Part shown: positions 7,884-16,307 of the stretch, piece after piece
Layout of the letters: each line of letters starts with the position of its first letter
Position numbering within the stretch: position 1 is the stretch's first letter
The notes under the pieces: model-generated
The model's database searches: none
What the model saw: only the letters and a program-made list of their open reading frames with translations
What the model was told of the DNA's origin: nothing
Program-made: the position numbers and the translations under genes
Assembly: GCA_964579825.1 (NCBI GenBank)
Contig: CAZOHT010000010.1
Span: 39,895-103,894 of the forward strand
DNA from: SPCO01 sp964579825
GTDB lineage: Bacteria > Chloroflexota > Limnocylindria > Limnocylindrales > CSP1-4
Direction of reading: 5' to 3'
Length of the DNA: 64,000 nt

Positions 7884-10469
7884 ATGCGCGCCGCCATGAC
7901 ACCTGCCCGGACCCGGATCGACGGGCACGAGCACATCCCGATCGACTCTGGCTGGCAGGCCGCGTCCGCCACACCCGACACCCGACCCGACCCCGGGAGT
8001 CTCGAGGGCCTCGAGTGGCTGGAGACCCGTGTCCCCGGTACGGCGGCCGGCGCGATGCGCGAGGCGGGGCGCACGCTGGGCGACCTGGACGCCGCGGACT
8101 GGTGGTTCCGGGTGACGTTCGAGGCGATGCCGGCGACCAGCGCAGAGGAGGTCGTCCTGTGCTTCGGCGGGATCGCCACGCTGGCCGAGGTCTTCCTGAA
8201 CGGCGAGTCCCTGCTGACGAGCGAGTCGATGTTCGCGGACCACGCCGTGGACGTCGGGTCGCGCCTGCGCGGGACGAATGAGCTCCTCATCCGATGCCGG
8301 GCGCTGACCCCACAGGTGGCCGTCCAGCGCAAGCCTCGGGCCCGCTGGCGGACGCGGCTCGTGGCGGACAACAACCTGCGCTGGTTCCGGACGATGCTGC
8401 TCGGGCGGATCCCCGGTTTCGCCGCCGGACCCGCGGCTGTCGGGCCGTGGCGACCGGTCTGGCTGGAGCGACGGCGCCGTGTCCAGATCGACGACCTGGC
8501 GTTGCGGCCCCGGCTCGACGGCGACGATGGGCTCCTCGTCATCGATGCCGCCGTGCGTGGGATCGGCGGTTTCGCGCCGGACGCCGTCGGCGTCGAGGTC
8601 TCGGGGCCGACCGGTGTCGTCCACGCGTCCCTCACCGTCTCCTCGAACGGGGACGCCGTCACCGCCCGGGGCACGGTCCGCGTGCCAGCGGTCCAGCGTT
8701 GGTGGCCGCACACCCACGGCGACCCCGTCACCTACGCCGTCCGGCTCTTCGTCGAGTCTGGCGGGACGGCCACGTCCGTCGACGCCGGCCGGGTCGGCTT
8801 CCGCGACATCGCGCCTGGCCCCACGGCGGATCACGACATCGATCGGGACGGACTGGACCTGCAGGTCAACGGGATCCCGATCTTCGTCCGTGGGGCGCTG
8901 TGGACCCCGCTCGATATCGTCGGGCTCGCGCCGTCGGTCGACGACCTGCGGACCGCCATCCTCGCGGTCCGTGACGCGGGCATGAACATGCTGCGGGTCC
9001 CGGGCGTCGGTGCCTACGAGCAGGCGGCGTTCCACGACCTGTGCGACGAACAGGGGATCCTCGTCTGGCAGGACCTGATGTACGCGAGCATGGATTACCC
9101 GTTCGTCGACGACCGGTTCCGGGCCGTCGCGGAAGCCGAGGCACGGGCGGTCGTCGCGCGGATCGGGGGCCGTCCCAGCACGGCCGTCGTCTGTGGAAGC
9201 AGCGAGATCGAACAGCAGGTGGCGATGCTCGGCCTGGACCTGGGCCTCGCCCGGATCCCGTTCTTCGACACAACCGTACCCGCGATCCTGGCCGCCGCCG
9301 ACGTCGACGCCGTGTTCGTGCCGTCCACCCCGTTCGGCGGCGACCTCCCGATGCGCCCGGACCGCGGCGTGACCAACTACTACGGCGTCGGTGGGTACCG
9401 CGGTCCGCTCTCGGACGCCCGGACGAGCGGCCTCCGCTTCGCCGGGGAGTGCCTCGCGTTCGCCAACGTGCCCACGGAGGCGTCGCTCGCCGAGCTCATC
9501 GATGGCCTGCCCGACCAGGGCTACGTCAACCACCCGATCTGGAAGCTCGGTGTCGCCAGGGATCCCGGTGCGGGCTGGGACTTCGACGACATGCGCGACC
9601 ACTATCTGCGGACGGTGTTCGGGCTGGATCCGATCCCGATCCGACGCGGCGACGGGGACCGCTATCTCGAACTCTCGCGTGCGGTGACGGGCGAGATCAT
9701 GGCCTACGCCTTCGGCGAATGGCGGCGCACCGGCTCGCCATGCCGTGGCGGGCTGATCCTGTGGCTGCGCGATCTCGTCGGAGGGGCCGGCTGGGGCGTC
9801 GTGGACCACCGTGGCGCCCCGAAGACGGCCTACCACCACCTCCGGCGGATCCTGGCCCCCACGGCCGTCTGGCTGACGGATGAAATGACGGGCGGTGTCG
9901 TCGCGCACGTCGCCAACGACGGACCGACGCCCCTGTCGGCCAGGCTGCGCGTCGGGCTCTACTCGGACCTCGAACTGCCGGTCGGCCGGGGAGAGACCGC
10001 CATCGAGCTGCCCGCCCACGGCGCGGTCCACCACGACGTCGAGGCGGTCATCGGTCGATTCGTGGATGCCGCCTGGGCGTTCCGGTTCGGGCCCCCCGCC
10101 CAGGACGCCATCGTCGTCAGCCTGGAACGCGACGGTGCGCACGGCGTCGAGCTGCTGTCGCAGGCCTTCCACTTCCCGGCCGGTCGACCACTGACCCCGG
10201 AACGCGGTGACCGGCTCGGTCTGTCGGCCAGCGCGGAACGGCACGGCGACGGGACGATCCGGCTCACGGTCGCGAGCCGGCGCCTGGCGTACGGGGTGCG
10301 GATCCATGTGCCCGGCTTCGCGACCTCCGACGATGCGTTCTCCGTGGAGCCGGGTGGGACCCGGACGGTCGCGCTGACGCCGCTGACCCCGGACGCCGCC
10401 TTCCCTGGTGGCAACGTGTCCGCCCTGAACCTGCGGGGTCGCGTCACGATCGGCGAGCGCAGCCCGTGA
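7884..10469 (+). CDS. glycoside hydrolase family 2-like protein (beta-mannosidase type)
   Basis: 861 residues with the GH2 layout: N-terminal jelly-roll (WFRVTFEAMPAT, GIATLAEVFLNGESL), an immunoglobulin-like segment, then a TIM barrel. The barrel contains AGMNMLRVPGVGAYEQAAF and LCDEQGILVWQDLMYASMD, which closely resemble beta-mannosidases. The acid/base region reads CGSSEIEQQ in place of the usual Asn-Asn-Glu form. The nucleophile region seems to be FAGECLAF near residue 520. No signal peptide is seen, so it appears cytoplasmic. It is coupled to the carrier-protein operon on both sides (4-base gap before, GTGA overlap after), which is unexpected for a simple sugar-scavenging enzyme. ATG 7896 is an alternative start. 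Confidence 0.75.
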   Translation: MRAAMTPARTRIDGHEHIPIDSGWQAASATPDTRPDPGSLEGLEWLETRVPGTAAGAMREAGRTLGDLDAADWWFRVTFEAMPATSAEEVVLCFGGIATLAEVFLNGESLLTSESMFADHAVDVGSRLRGTNELLIRCRALTPQVAVQRKPRARWRTRLVADNNLRWFRTMLLGRIPGFAAGPAAVGPWRPVWLERRRRVQIDDLALRPRLDGDDGLLVIDAAVRGIGGFAPDAVGVEVSGPTGVVHASLTVSSNGDAVTARGTVRVPAVQRWWPHTHGDPVTYAVRLFVESGGTATSVDAGRVGFRDIAPGPTADHDIDRDGLDLQVNGIPIFVRGALWTPLDIVGLAPSVDDLRTAILAVRDAGMNMLRVPGVGAYEQAAFHDLCDEQGILVWQDLMYASMDYPFVDDRFRAVAEAEARAVVARIGGRPSTAVVCGSSEIEQQVAMLGLDLGLARIPFFDTTVPAILAAADVDAVFVPSTPFGGDLPMRPDRGVTNYYGVGGYRGPLSDARTSGLRFAGECLAFANVPTEASLAELIDGLPDQGYVNHPIWKLGVARDPGAGWDFDDMRDHYLRTVFGLDPIPIRRGDGDRYLELSRAVTGEIMAYAFGEWRRTGSPCRGGLILWLRDLVGGAGWGVVDHRGAPKTAYHHLRRILAPTAVWLTDEMTGGVVAHVANDGPTPLSARLRVGLYSDLELPVGRGETAIELPAHGAVHHDVEAVIGRFVDAAWAFRFGPPAQDAIVVSLERDGAHGVELLSQAFHFPAGRPLTPERGDRLGLSASAERHGDGTIRLTVASRRLAYGVRIHVPGFATSDDAFSVEPGGTRTVALTPLTPDAAFPGGNVSALNLRGRVTIGERSP

Positions 10470-12274
10470 CGAGCGCATCGGCGATCGCCGGCGTGCCGTC
10501 GTCCCGCCCGCTCTGGCTGGACGTCGCACCGGACCCCGTGTTCGGTACCCACCATGCGCCCCGCCCGGAGACGGCCCAGCGGACGGCGGTCCTCATCCTG
10601 CCGCCCTGGGGCTGGGATGAGGTGACCTCGTATGCCGCTCGACGCGCGTGGGCCGAACGGCTCGCCGCCGACGGCCATCACGCGCTCAGGATCGACCTGC
10701 CCGGGACGGGGGACAGCGGTGGCTCGCCATCCGACCCGGACCGCGTCCAGGCCTGGACGGATGCCGTCTCGTCGGCGGCCGCCTGGCTCCGCTCGCAACC
10801 CGGCGTCACGCGCGTGGCGGCCATCGGGCTCGGGCTCGGTGGCCTCGTCGCAAGCCGCTCGATCGCCCAGGGCGCCGCCATCGACGATCTCGTGCTGTGG
10901 AGCGCGCCCGTCCGCGGCCGCTCGTTCCTGCGAGAACTGCGGGCCTTCGCCGCGATGCAGAGCTCTCGGTACAGCCTGACCGGGGAGCCGGAACCCGAGC
11001 TGCTGCCGGAAGGCTGGCTGGAAGTGGGCGGATTCGTCCTGTCCGCGGAGACGGTGGCGGACCTCGGGCCGCTCGAGATGACCGACATCCCTCCGGGCCG
11101 CGTGCAGCGAGCGCTGCTTCTCGAGCGCGACGGGATGGGCCACGACGCGGCCCTCGAGGCCGCCCTGGTCGACCGGGGCGTCACGGTCGACGCGGCGAAG
11201 GGCGACGGATGGACCGCGATGGTCTTCCATCCGGAGCGGTACGCCCCGCCACTGGACGTCTTCGATCGAGTGGTCGCGTGGCTGGCCGACGCGCCGGCAG
11301 GTGGGGCACCGGCTCTTGCCCAGCCGACCCCGACAGCGCTCGACACCGTGACGCTCCAGCTCGAGGGCCGGTCAGTCCAGGAATCCGCCGTCCGGATCGA
11401 CCAGCCGTTCGGTCGGCTGTTCGGGATCCTCGGCCGCCCCGTGGACGTGCCCGCCACGGACCTGTGCGCCGTGTTCCTGAATGCCGGCGCCGTCCGGCGG
11501 ATCGGCCCGAACCGGCTTTGGGTGGAAGGCGCCCGGCGCTGGAATGCGCGGGGCATCCCGACCATCCGGATGGACCTCGAGGGCATCGGCGATGCCGACG
11601 GCGATCCGCGACGGTACCTGGATGTCGGCAACTACTACACACCGGAGTACGGCGCCGAGGTCGGCGCCACCCTCGACGAGCTGGGTCGACGCGGGTTCGG
11701 CCCGCGCTTCGTCGTCATCGGCCTGTGCGCCGGGGGCTATTGGGCCTTCCAGACAGCTGCCGACGATCGCCGGATCGTGGAGGCCATCATCCTGAACCCG
11801 CGGGCCATGATGTGGGATCCCGACCTCCTCACGCGTCGTGAGGCCCGTAAGGTCGAGCGCCTCCTGGAGCCAGGACTCTGGAACAGCATCATCCACGGCG
11901 AGATCCCTGCGTCGAGGATGCTGAGCGTATCCAGGGCGGTCGCGCGGCGGTCCGCAGCGACGGCCTTCGGGGCCGTACGGAGACTCGGTGCGGGGCGACG
12001 TGACACCTCGACGCCGGGGGGCACGGTCGAGACACGCCTCGACGCCCTGCGCGAGCACGGGACGCGGACCATCCTGGCGTTCTCGGGCGATGAGCCGGTG
12101 TACGGAGAGCTCGAGGACGAGGGGCTCTTCACGCAGCTCGGACGCTGGCCGAACCTGAGCGTCGAACGACTCCCCGGGGTCGATCATACGGTCCGTCCGA
12201 TCGCCGCCCAGCGTGCCGTCCACGAACTGCTCGGTCGCGAAGTCGAGCGCCTCCTTGGCGCCGGCCCGGGCTGA
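10466..12274 (+). CDS. tandem alpha/beta hydrolase
   Basis: 602 residues made of two alpha/beta-hydrolase domains. Domain 1 has ILPPWGWDE, LRIDLPGTGDSGG and, where the nucleophile elbow should be, GLGLGGLVAS near residue 121, without serine. Domain 2 has IRMDLEGIGDADGD and an elbow GLCAGGYWAF near residue 418, with cysteine at the nucleophile position, and a late acidic/His pair (LAFSGDEPVYGEL, GVDHTVRP). Domain 1 is thus probably inactive and domain 2 may be a Cys-dependent acyl hydrolase or acyl transferase. In this operon a role in releasing or transferring the carrier-bound product is plausible (inference). GTG start overlaps the GH2-like gene stop. Confidence 0.75.
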   Translation: MTSASAIAGVPSSRPLWLDVAPDPVFGTHHAPRPETAQRTAVLILPPWGWDEVTSYAARRAWAERLAADGHHALRIDLPGTGDSGGSPSDPDRVQAWTDAVSSAAAWLRSQPGVTRVAAIGLGLGGLVASRSIAQGAAIDDLVLWSAPVRGRSFLRELRAFAAMQSSRYSLTGEPEPELLPEGWLEVGGFVLSAETVADLGPLEMTDIPPGRVQRALLLERDGMGHDAALEAALVDRGVTVDAAKGDGWTAMVFHPERYAPPLDVFDRVVAWLADAPAGGAPALAQPTPTALDTVTLQLEGRSVQESAVRIDQPFGRLFGILGRPVDVPATDLCAVFLNAGAVRRIGPNRLWVEGARRWNARGIPTIRMDLEGIGDADGDPRRYLDVGNYYTPEYGAEVGATLDELGRRGFGPRFVVIGLCAGGYWAFQTAADDRRIVEAIILNPRAMMWDPDLLTRREARKVERLLEPGLWNSIIHGEIPASRMLSVSRAVARRSAATAFGAVRRLGAGRRDTSTPGGTVETRLDALREHGTRTILAFSGDEPVYGELEDEGLFTQLGRWPNLSVERLPGVDHTVRPIAAQRAVHELLGREVERLLGAGPG

Positions 12275-12314
12275 AGGTCGTGCTGGTGCCGGGGCCGATG
12301 GCGCGACCGTGCCC

Positions 12315-13115
12315 ATGACCGACCCTGGGCTCGACGCGCAGCAGCGTCGGGCGAACGACCGACTGTGGCGCCGTGGCCGGGATCTCGTGTCGGCCTACGC
12401 GACGCGTCTTCTGCGACCGGTCGAGGTGTTGCTGCTCGTCCGATATCGCGAGGCGCTGTCGGCGCGGACCCTGGAACTCGGCAGCGGGGCTGGAAGGCTG
12501 ACCGGATACCTGATCGAGGTGGGATCCGACGTCCACGGCATCGACATCTCGCCGGCGATGATCGCCTACTGCCGCAACCGCTATCCTCGCGGCACCTTCA
12601 CCAGGGCGGATCTGCGGGCGGTCGACACGATCCCAGGTGGACCGTTCGATGCGGTCTTCGCGCCCTTCAACGTCCTCGATGTACTGACCGACGGCGAACG
12701 CGGCGCGCTCCTCGACCGGATCGGCGCGGTCCTCGCCGACGACGGGCTGTTCATCATGTCGACGCACAATCGCGGATACGCGCCGCGCCTGGCCGACCCA
12801 TTCGCCCTTCGTGGCAAGACCTTGCGCCGGATCGTCGAAACGGCGATCCATCTCCCAACCTGGTACCGGAACCGTAAGCGCGTCCTGCCGTTCGAGCACG
12901 AGGAGCCGGGCTACGCCGTCCTGAACGACGTTTCGCACGACTTCAAGGCCCTGCATTACTACATCTCACGGGACGCGCAGGAGCAGCAGCTCGAGGCTCA
13001 TGGGTTCGCATTCATCGAGTGCCTTGACCTCGACGGTCGCGAGGTGCCGCCCGGAGCCTTGGCCGAGGACTGCCCGGAACTCCACTACGTGGCACGACGA
13101 GCCCGGACGACCTGA
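12315..13115 (+). CDS. class I SAM-dependent methyltransferase
   Basis: 266 residues from the ATG at 12315. Motif I is TLELGSGAGRLTGYL, followed by VHGIDISPAMIAYC, ADLRAVDTIPGGPFDAVFAPFNVLDVL and a post-motif region LADDGLFIMSTHNR. The family methylates small molecules; the C-terminal half with RNRKRVLPFEHEEPGYAV is unlike generic members and may form the acceptor pocket. A longer upstream frame from 12213 overlaps the hydrolase gene and is unlikely. It is the last plus-strand gene before the convergent HpaB-like gene, with two bases between their ends. Confidence 0.8.
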   Translation: MTDPGLDAQQRRANDRLWRRGRDLVSAYATRLLRPVEVLLLVRYREALSARTLELGSGAGRLTGYLIEVGSDVHGIDISPAMIAYCRNRYPRGTFTRADLRAVDTIPGGPFDAVFAPFNVLDVLTDGERGALLDRIGAVLADDGLFIMSTHNRGYAPRLADPFALRGKTLRRIVETAIHLPTWYRNRKRVLPFEHEEPGYAVLNDVSHDFKALHYYISRDAQEQQLEAHGFAFIECLDLDGREVPPGALAEDCPELHYVARRARTT

Positions 13116-13117
13116 CC

Positions 13118-14548
13118 TCAGTCGTACGACTCCAGACAGCGGCGGACATGGTCGCGTCCGACGTTCCAGTCGTAGGCGCGGAAGACGTGCAGATCTGCGA
13201 TGTGCTGCGCGGCCGAGTAGAACATCTCGTACTGGAGCTGCCGTCCCGCGAACTCCGTGCCGACCAGGTCCCACATGAGCTTCAGGAGCTTGACCCGCTC
13301 GCGCGCCGACATCGTGGCGGAGCCGTAGTAGCGCTCGACGTCCTCGGCGGTCTCGGGGGCCTCGAAGCTCTCCTCGGACGGCATCGCGATGAAGCCGCCG
13401 CCGCCCAGTTCGCGCAGTGCCCGCATGAGGTCCACGACCCAGCGGCGCTGCAGGCTGATGCCGGCGTGGACGAATCGGGGCGCCGGGAGGGCCATGGCAC
13501 CGCGCATCTCCGGCTTGGCCTCGGCCGCCAGGATGATCGCCTCGAGGGCCGAACAGAACGCTGCGATGTCGCCGCCCAGCTGCGCCTGGACCGGCGGGAT
13601 CGCCGACAGGCCATGCGCATCCGCGAGCTCGATCGCCAGCCCGGACGCGAACTCCATCTTGACCAGGAACCGGATCAGACCCTGGTAGTTCGCCAGGAGG
13701 TGCGCGCCGGTCTCGTAGAACTGGGCGTTGACGAGCTTGATGTCGCGATGGACGAACACGTGCTCCCAGGGCACGAACACGTCGCGCATGACGACCAGGC
13801 TGTCCGACTCGTCGAAGCGGGAGGAGAGCGGGTAGTCGAACGTGCTGGTCGCGAGTGAGGCATACGGCCGTCGCGGGTAGACGCGCAGGCCCTCGCTGGC
13901 GAGGGGCATGACCACGGAGATCGCGTAGTCCTCGTCGCCCGGCTGCAGCGGTGTGATGTAGCTGAGGAACAGGTAGTCCGCGATGGCTGCGGACGTGCCG
14001 ATCATCTGGGCGCCGCGGATGACGATCCCATCGTCACGCTCCTCGACGATGCCCGGGTACAGGAATGGCTCCGGCTGGAGGTGGGCGGGCTTGGACCGGT
14101 CGACCTGGGGCGGTGTGATGGCGTAGGCCACGTACCAGTCGTTGTCGCGGGCCTTTCGGTAGAAGTCGGCCACGTTGTCACCGAATCGCTTCCCACCGCG
14201 GTCGAACACCCCGCGCATCCCGAAGAAGGCGGTGATCATCGCGGCGGCGTGGTCCGGCGTCCGGCCCATCAACCCGAATCCGCCTTCGGCCCAGTGCCGA
14301 TGCATGCGACGGCGCATCGTGAGGTCGGCCGCATCGCGTGGCGGAAGCCACATCGCGTCGTGTGTCGCACCATCCGCCTCGAAGCCGATGTCGCCGCGCT
14401 CGATCGCGCCGTCGTACAGGGACGCGGTCACGCGCGCCGGACCGGCAAAGCCCGGGTGGGTCGTGACGTCGTCGACCAGCTCACCGTCCAGCAGGATGGT
14501 CCGGCCGTCGTGAGCGATCCCGGCGAGATAGTCAGATCCGCGACGCAT
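13118..14548 (-). CDS. HpaB-family flavin-dependent aromatic monooxygenase
   Basis: 476 residues, the normal length for the oxygenase component of 4-hydroxyphenylacetate 3-monooxygenase and relatives. These use FADH2 supplied by a separate reductase to ortho-hydroxylate phenols. Typical segments seen are DYLAGIAHDGRTILLDGE near the start, YRKARDNDWYVAYAITPPQ, the flavin/substrate loop VIRGAQMIGTSAAIADY, and the C-terminal RALRELGGGGFIAMPSEE and GTEFAGRQLQYEMFY. The divergent neighbour at 14685 encodes a matching flavin reductase. The actual phenol (4-hydroxyphenylacetate, a chlorophenol or a secondary-metabolite intermediate) is not determined. Confidence 0.88.
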   Translation of the reverse strand: MRRGSDYLAGIAHDGRTILLDGELVDDVTTHPGFAGPARVTASLYDGAIERGDIGFEADGATHDAMWLPPRDAADLTMRRRMHRHWAEGGFGLMGRTPDHAAAMITAFFGMRGVFDRGGKRFGDNVADFYRKARDNDWYVAYAITPPQVDRSKPAHLQPEPFLYPGIVEERDDGIVIRGAQMIGTSAAIADYLFLSYITPLQPGDEDYAISVVMPLASEGLRVYPRRPYASLATSTFDYPLSSRFDESDSLVVMRDVFVPWEHVFVHRDIKLVNAQFYETGAHLLANYQGLIRFLVKMEFASGLAIELADAHGLSAIPPVQAQLGGDIAAFCSALEAIILAAEAKPEMRGAMALPAPRFVHAGISLQRRWVVDLMRALRELGGGGFIAMPSEESFEAPETAEDVERYYGSATMSARERVKLLKLMWDLVGTEFAGRQLQYEMFYSAAQHIADLHVFRAYDWNVGRDHVRRCLESYD

Positions 14549-14684
14549 GCAGGGGTTGCCTCATCGTTCGATCGATCGAGCCCGGCGGTCCGGGGACGAC
14601 GAGAGTATGGGATGGACGGCTCGGCCGACCACAGGACGTTCGTCGGGGTGCGTGAACGCACCAGACGGCGCACGATACCGCGTG

Positions 14685-15218
14685 ATGAGCGACGCCGAAC
14701 TCTTCCGCCAGGCTTTCAGGCGCTATGCGACGACCGTCGCGGTCCTGACCTACCAGGATTCCTCTGACATCGCGTGCGGGATGACCGCCACGTCGATCTG
14801 CTCACTGTCGGCGTCGCCGCCGTCCTTGCTGGTGTGCATCAACAAGGAGGCGCGGGCCCACGCCGAGATCATCGGGCGGGGCTCGTTCGGGGTGAACCTC
14901 CTGTCGGTCGAGCAGCGGCCGATCGCCCTGCACTGCAGTCGCACCGGCGGGGACAAGCACCTCCGCACGGACTGGCTTTCGGAGGATGCGGCGGCCGGCG
15001 CGACGCCGCGGCTCATCGGTGCGCTGGCCCACCTCGAGCTGCAGATCGACCGGACGTACGAGGCGTACTCCCACACGATGTTCCTGGGCCTGATCCAGTC
15101 AGTCTGGCTCAACCCCGTGGACGCCCCGCCCCTGCTCTACCACGGCGGGACGTACGGTCAGCTGGAGACGGCGGCGGAACGGACCGAGCGATTCCACTGG
15201 GAACTGCACGCCGACTGA
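14685..15218 (+). CDS. flavin reductase (HpaC-like)
   Basis: 177 residues with the flavin reductase-like split-barrel signature: FRQAFRRYATTVAVLTY at the start, GMTATSICSLSASPPSLLVC, GSFGVNLLSVEQRPIA and a C-terminal PPLLYHGGTYGQL. Such proteins reduce FMN or FAD with NAD(P)H and pass the reduced flavin to an oxygenase. The ATG at 14685 gives the usual family length; the frame opens upstream at 14547 within the divergent promoter region. It is divergent from the HpaB-type gene at 14548, which is the expected partner. Confidence 0.85.
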   Translation: MSDAELFRQAFRRYATTVAVLTYQDSSDIACGMTATSICSLSASPPSLLVCINKEARAHAEIIGRGSFGVNLLSVEQRPIALHCSRTGGDKHLRTDWLSEDAAAGATPRLIGALAHLELQIDRTYEAYSHTMFLGLIQSVWLNPVDAPPLLYHGGTYGQLETAAERTERFHWELHAD

Positions 15219-15221
15219 ACC

Positions 15222-16145
15222 TCAGCTCGCGACGCCCAACGCGCGAGTGATCCGGGCGGCGTCCGAGACCGCTCGGATCACCTGGTCGTCAGTGATGTCC
15301 TCGAGGCCGGCCCACCCGAGGACCGTCTGGGCTGCGACCGCGGAACGGATCCCGGTCGTCTCGATGAGGCCCTCGATGGTCAGGGCCTGTACGACGTCGG
15401 GCCCAGATCCGTCGGCGAAGGGATGCACCAGGGGTGCGCGTGGCGTCGGGACCACCAGCGTGTGGCCCCCCGGATCCCCGGCCGCTGCCGGCCCCATCTG
15501 CCATCGCTGCCCGGGCGAACGGTTCGTCTGTCCGGATGCCGGCGCTTCGACCACGAACCACCGGCCTTCGATCAGGACGTGGCGCTCAGGATGGAGGTAG
15601 ATCGCCCGAACGGCTCTCGCGGCCGCGTCCGCGTCGGGTGAATCGGGATCCGGATCCATCGCGATGACGATCGGGCGGGCCAACGCCAGGAACGAGGCGA
15701 CGACCGACTCGATCCACGTCGGATCGGGGGTCGCCGGGGCCGCGTCCAGCCAGGATGCCGACCACGCCCTCCAGCCGGCCATCGCGGGCCGGGCGTACCG
15801 GCTGGCCAACTGATGGTCCACCTTGCGCGGCGAAGCCGGGACAGCCGGGGCGGGCGCGATGAGCGTCGCCAAGGTGGGAGCAGCCACTGGCCTGGCAGCT
15901 TCAGCGCCTTGCCACGGGCCGATCGTCGCCGGGGCCTGGAGCGGCGCGACGACGACGACGGAGTCGGACTCCGTCGCCGCCGAGCGGACGGCCGGTTCCG
16001 GCACCGTCTGCCCGCGCGTCTGGCGTTCCGAGCGACGGATGAGCAGGATCCGGACGCCGAGGAAGAGCACCATGAACAGCAACGGCACCAGGGCCGCGAG
16101 GGCGATCGGCGCGAGTTGTGTCGGCATCGGCGTTGAGAGCCCCAT
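15222..16145 (-). CDS. membrane-anchored protein of unknown function
   Basis: 307 residues. One hydrophobic segment at the N-terminus (LAPIALAALVPLLFMVLFLG) is followed by a short basic patch, an Ala/Pro/Val-rich stretch of about 90 residues likely to be an extended linker, and a C-terminal region with YLHPERHVLIEGRWFVVEAP and a final helical part. No catalytic motif was recognised. ATG at 16127 would shorten the start by six residues. It is convergent with the flavin reductase gene (three bases between ends) and divergent from the secreted beta-helix gene at 16308, bordering the polysaccharide region. Confidence 0.6.
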   Translation of the reverse strand: MGLSTPMPTQLAPIALAALVPLLFMVLFLGVRILLIRRSERQTRGQTVPEPAVRSAATESDSVVVVAPLQAPATIGPWQGAEAARPVAAPTLATLIAPAPAVPASPRKVDHQLASRYARPAMAGWRAWSASWLDAAPATPDPTWIESVVASFLALARPIVIAMDPDPDSPDADAAARAVRAIYLHPERHVLIEGRWFVVEAPASGQTNRSPGQRWQMGPAAAGDPGGHTLVVPTPRAPLVHPFADGSGPDVVQALTIEGLIETTGIRSAVAAQTVLGWAGLEDITDDQVIRAVSDAARITRALGVAS

Positions 16146-16307
16146 CGTGCGTGGCGGCTGCGACGCGACGACCTATGGTCGGGCGTCCCGTCATGGTAGG
16201 CACCAACCCGTCGGAATGCATCTTGGAGCCCATCGCGGTGCCGGAGGTCAACGGGTCAAGATGCGTCCCGGGCCGACATCCTGCCTGTACCCGATACCAT
16301 TGGACCG

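Noticed and set aside
7776..10529. Very long open frame on the minus strand opposite the GH2-like gene
   Set aside because: Low-complexity Arg/Gly/Pro-rich translation with no domain; it mirrors the plus-strand gene in a GC-rich genome.
14441..14460. GGCAAAGCCCGGG resembles part of the GEMM core
   Set aside because: It lies inside the HpaB-like coding frame and lacks the paired flanks.
16146..16307. Possible third riboswitch before the beta-helix gene at 16308
   Set aside because: The GCAAAGCC core and the GNRA-capped P2 stem are both missing.
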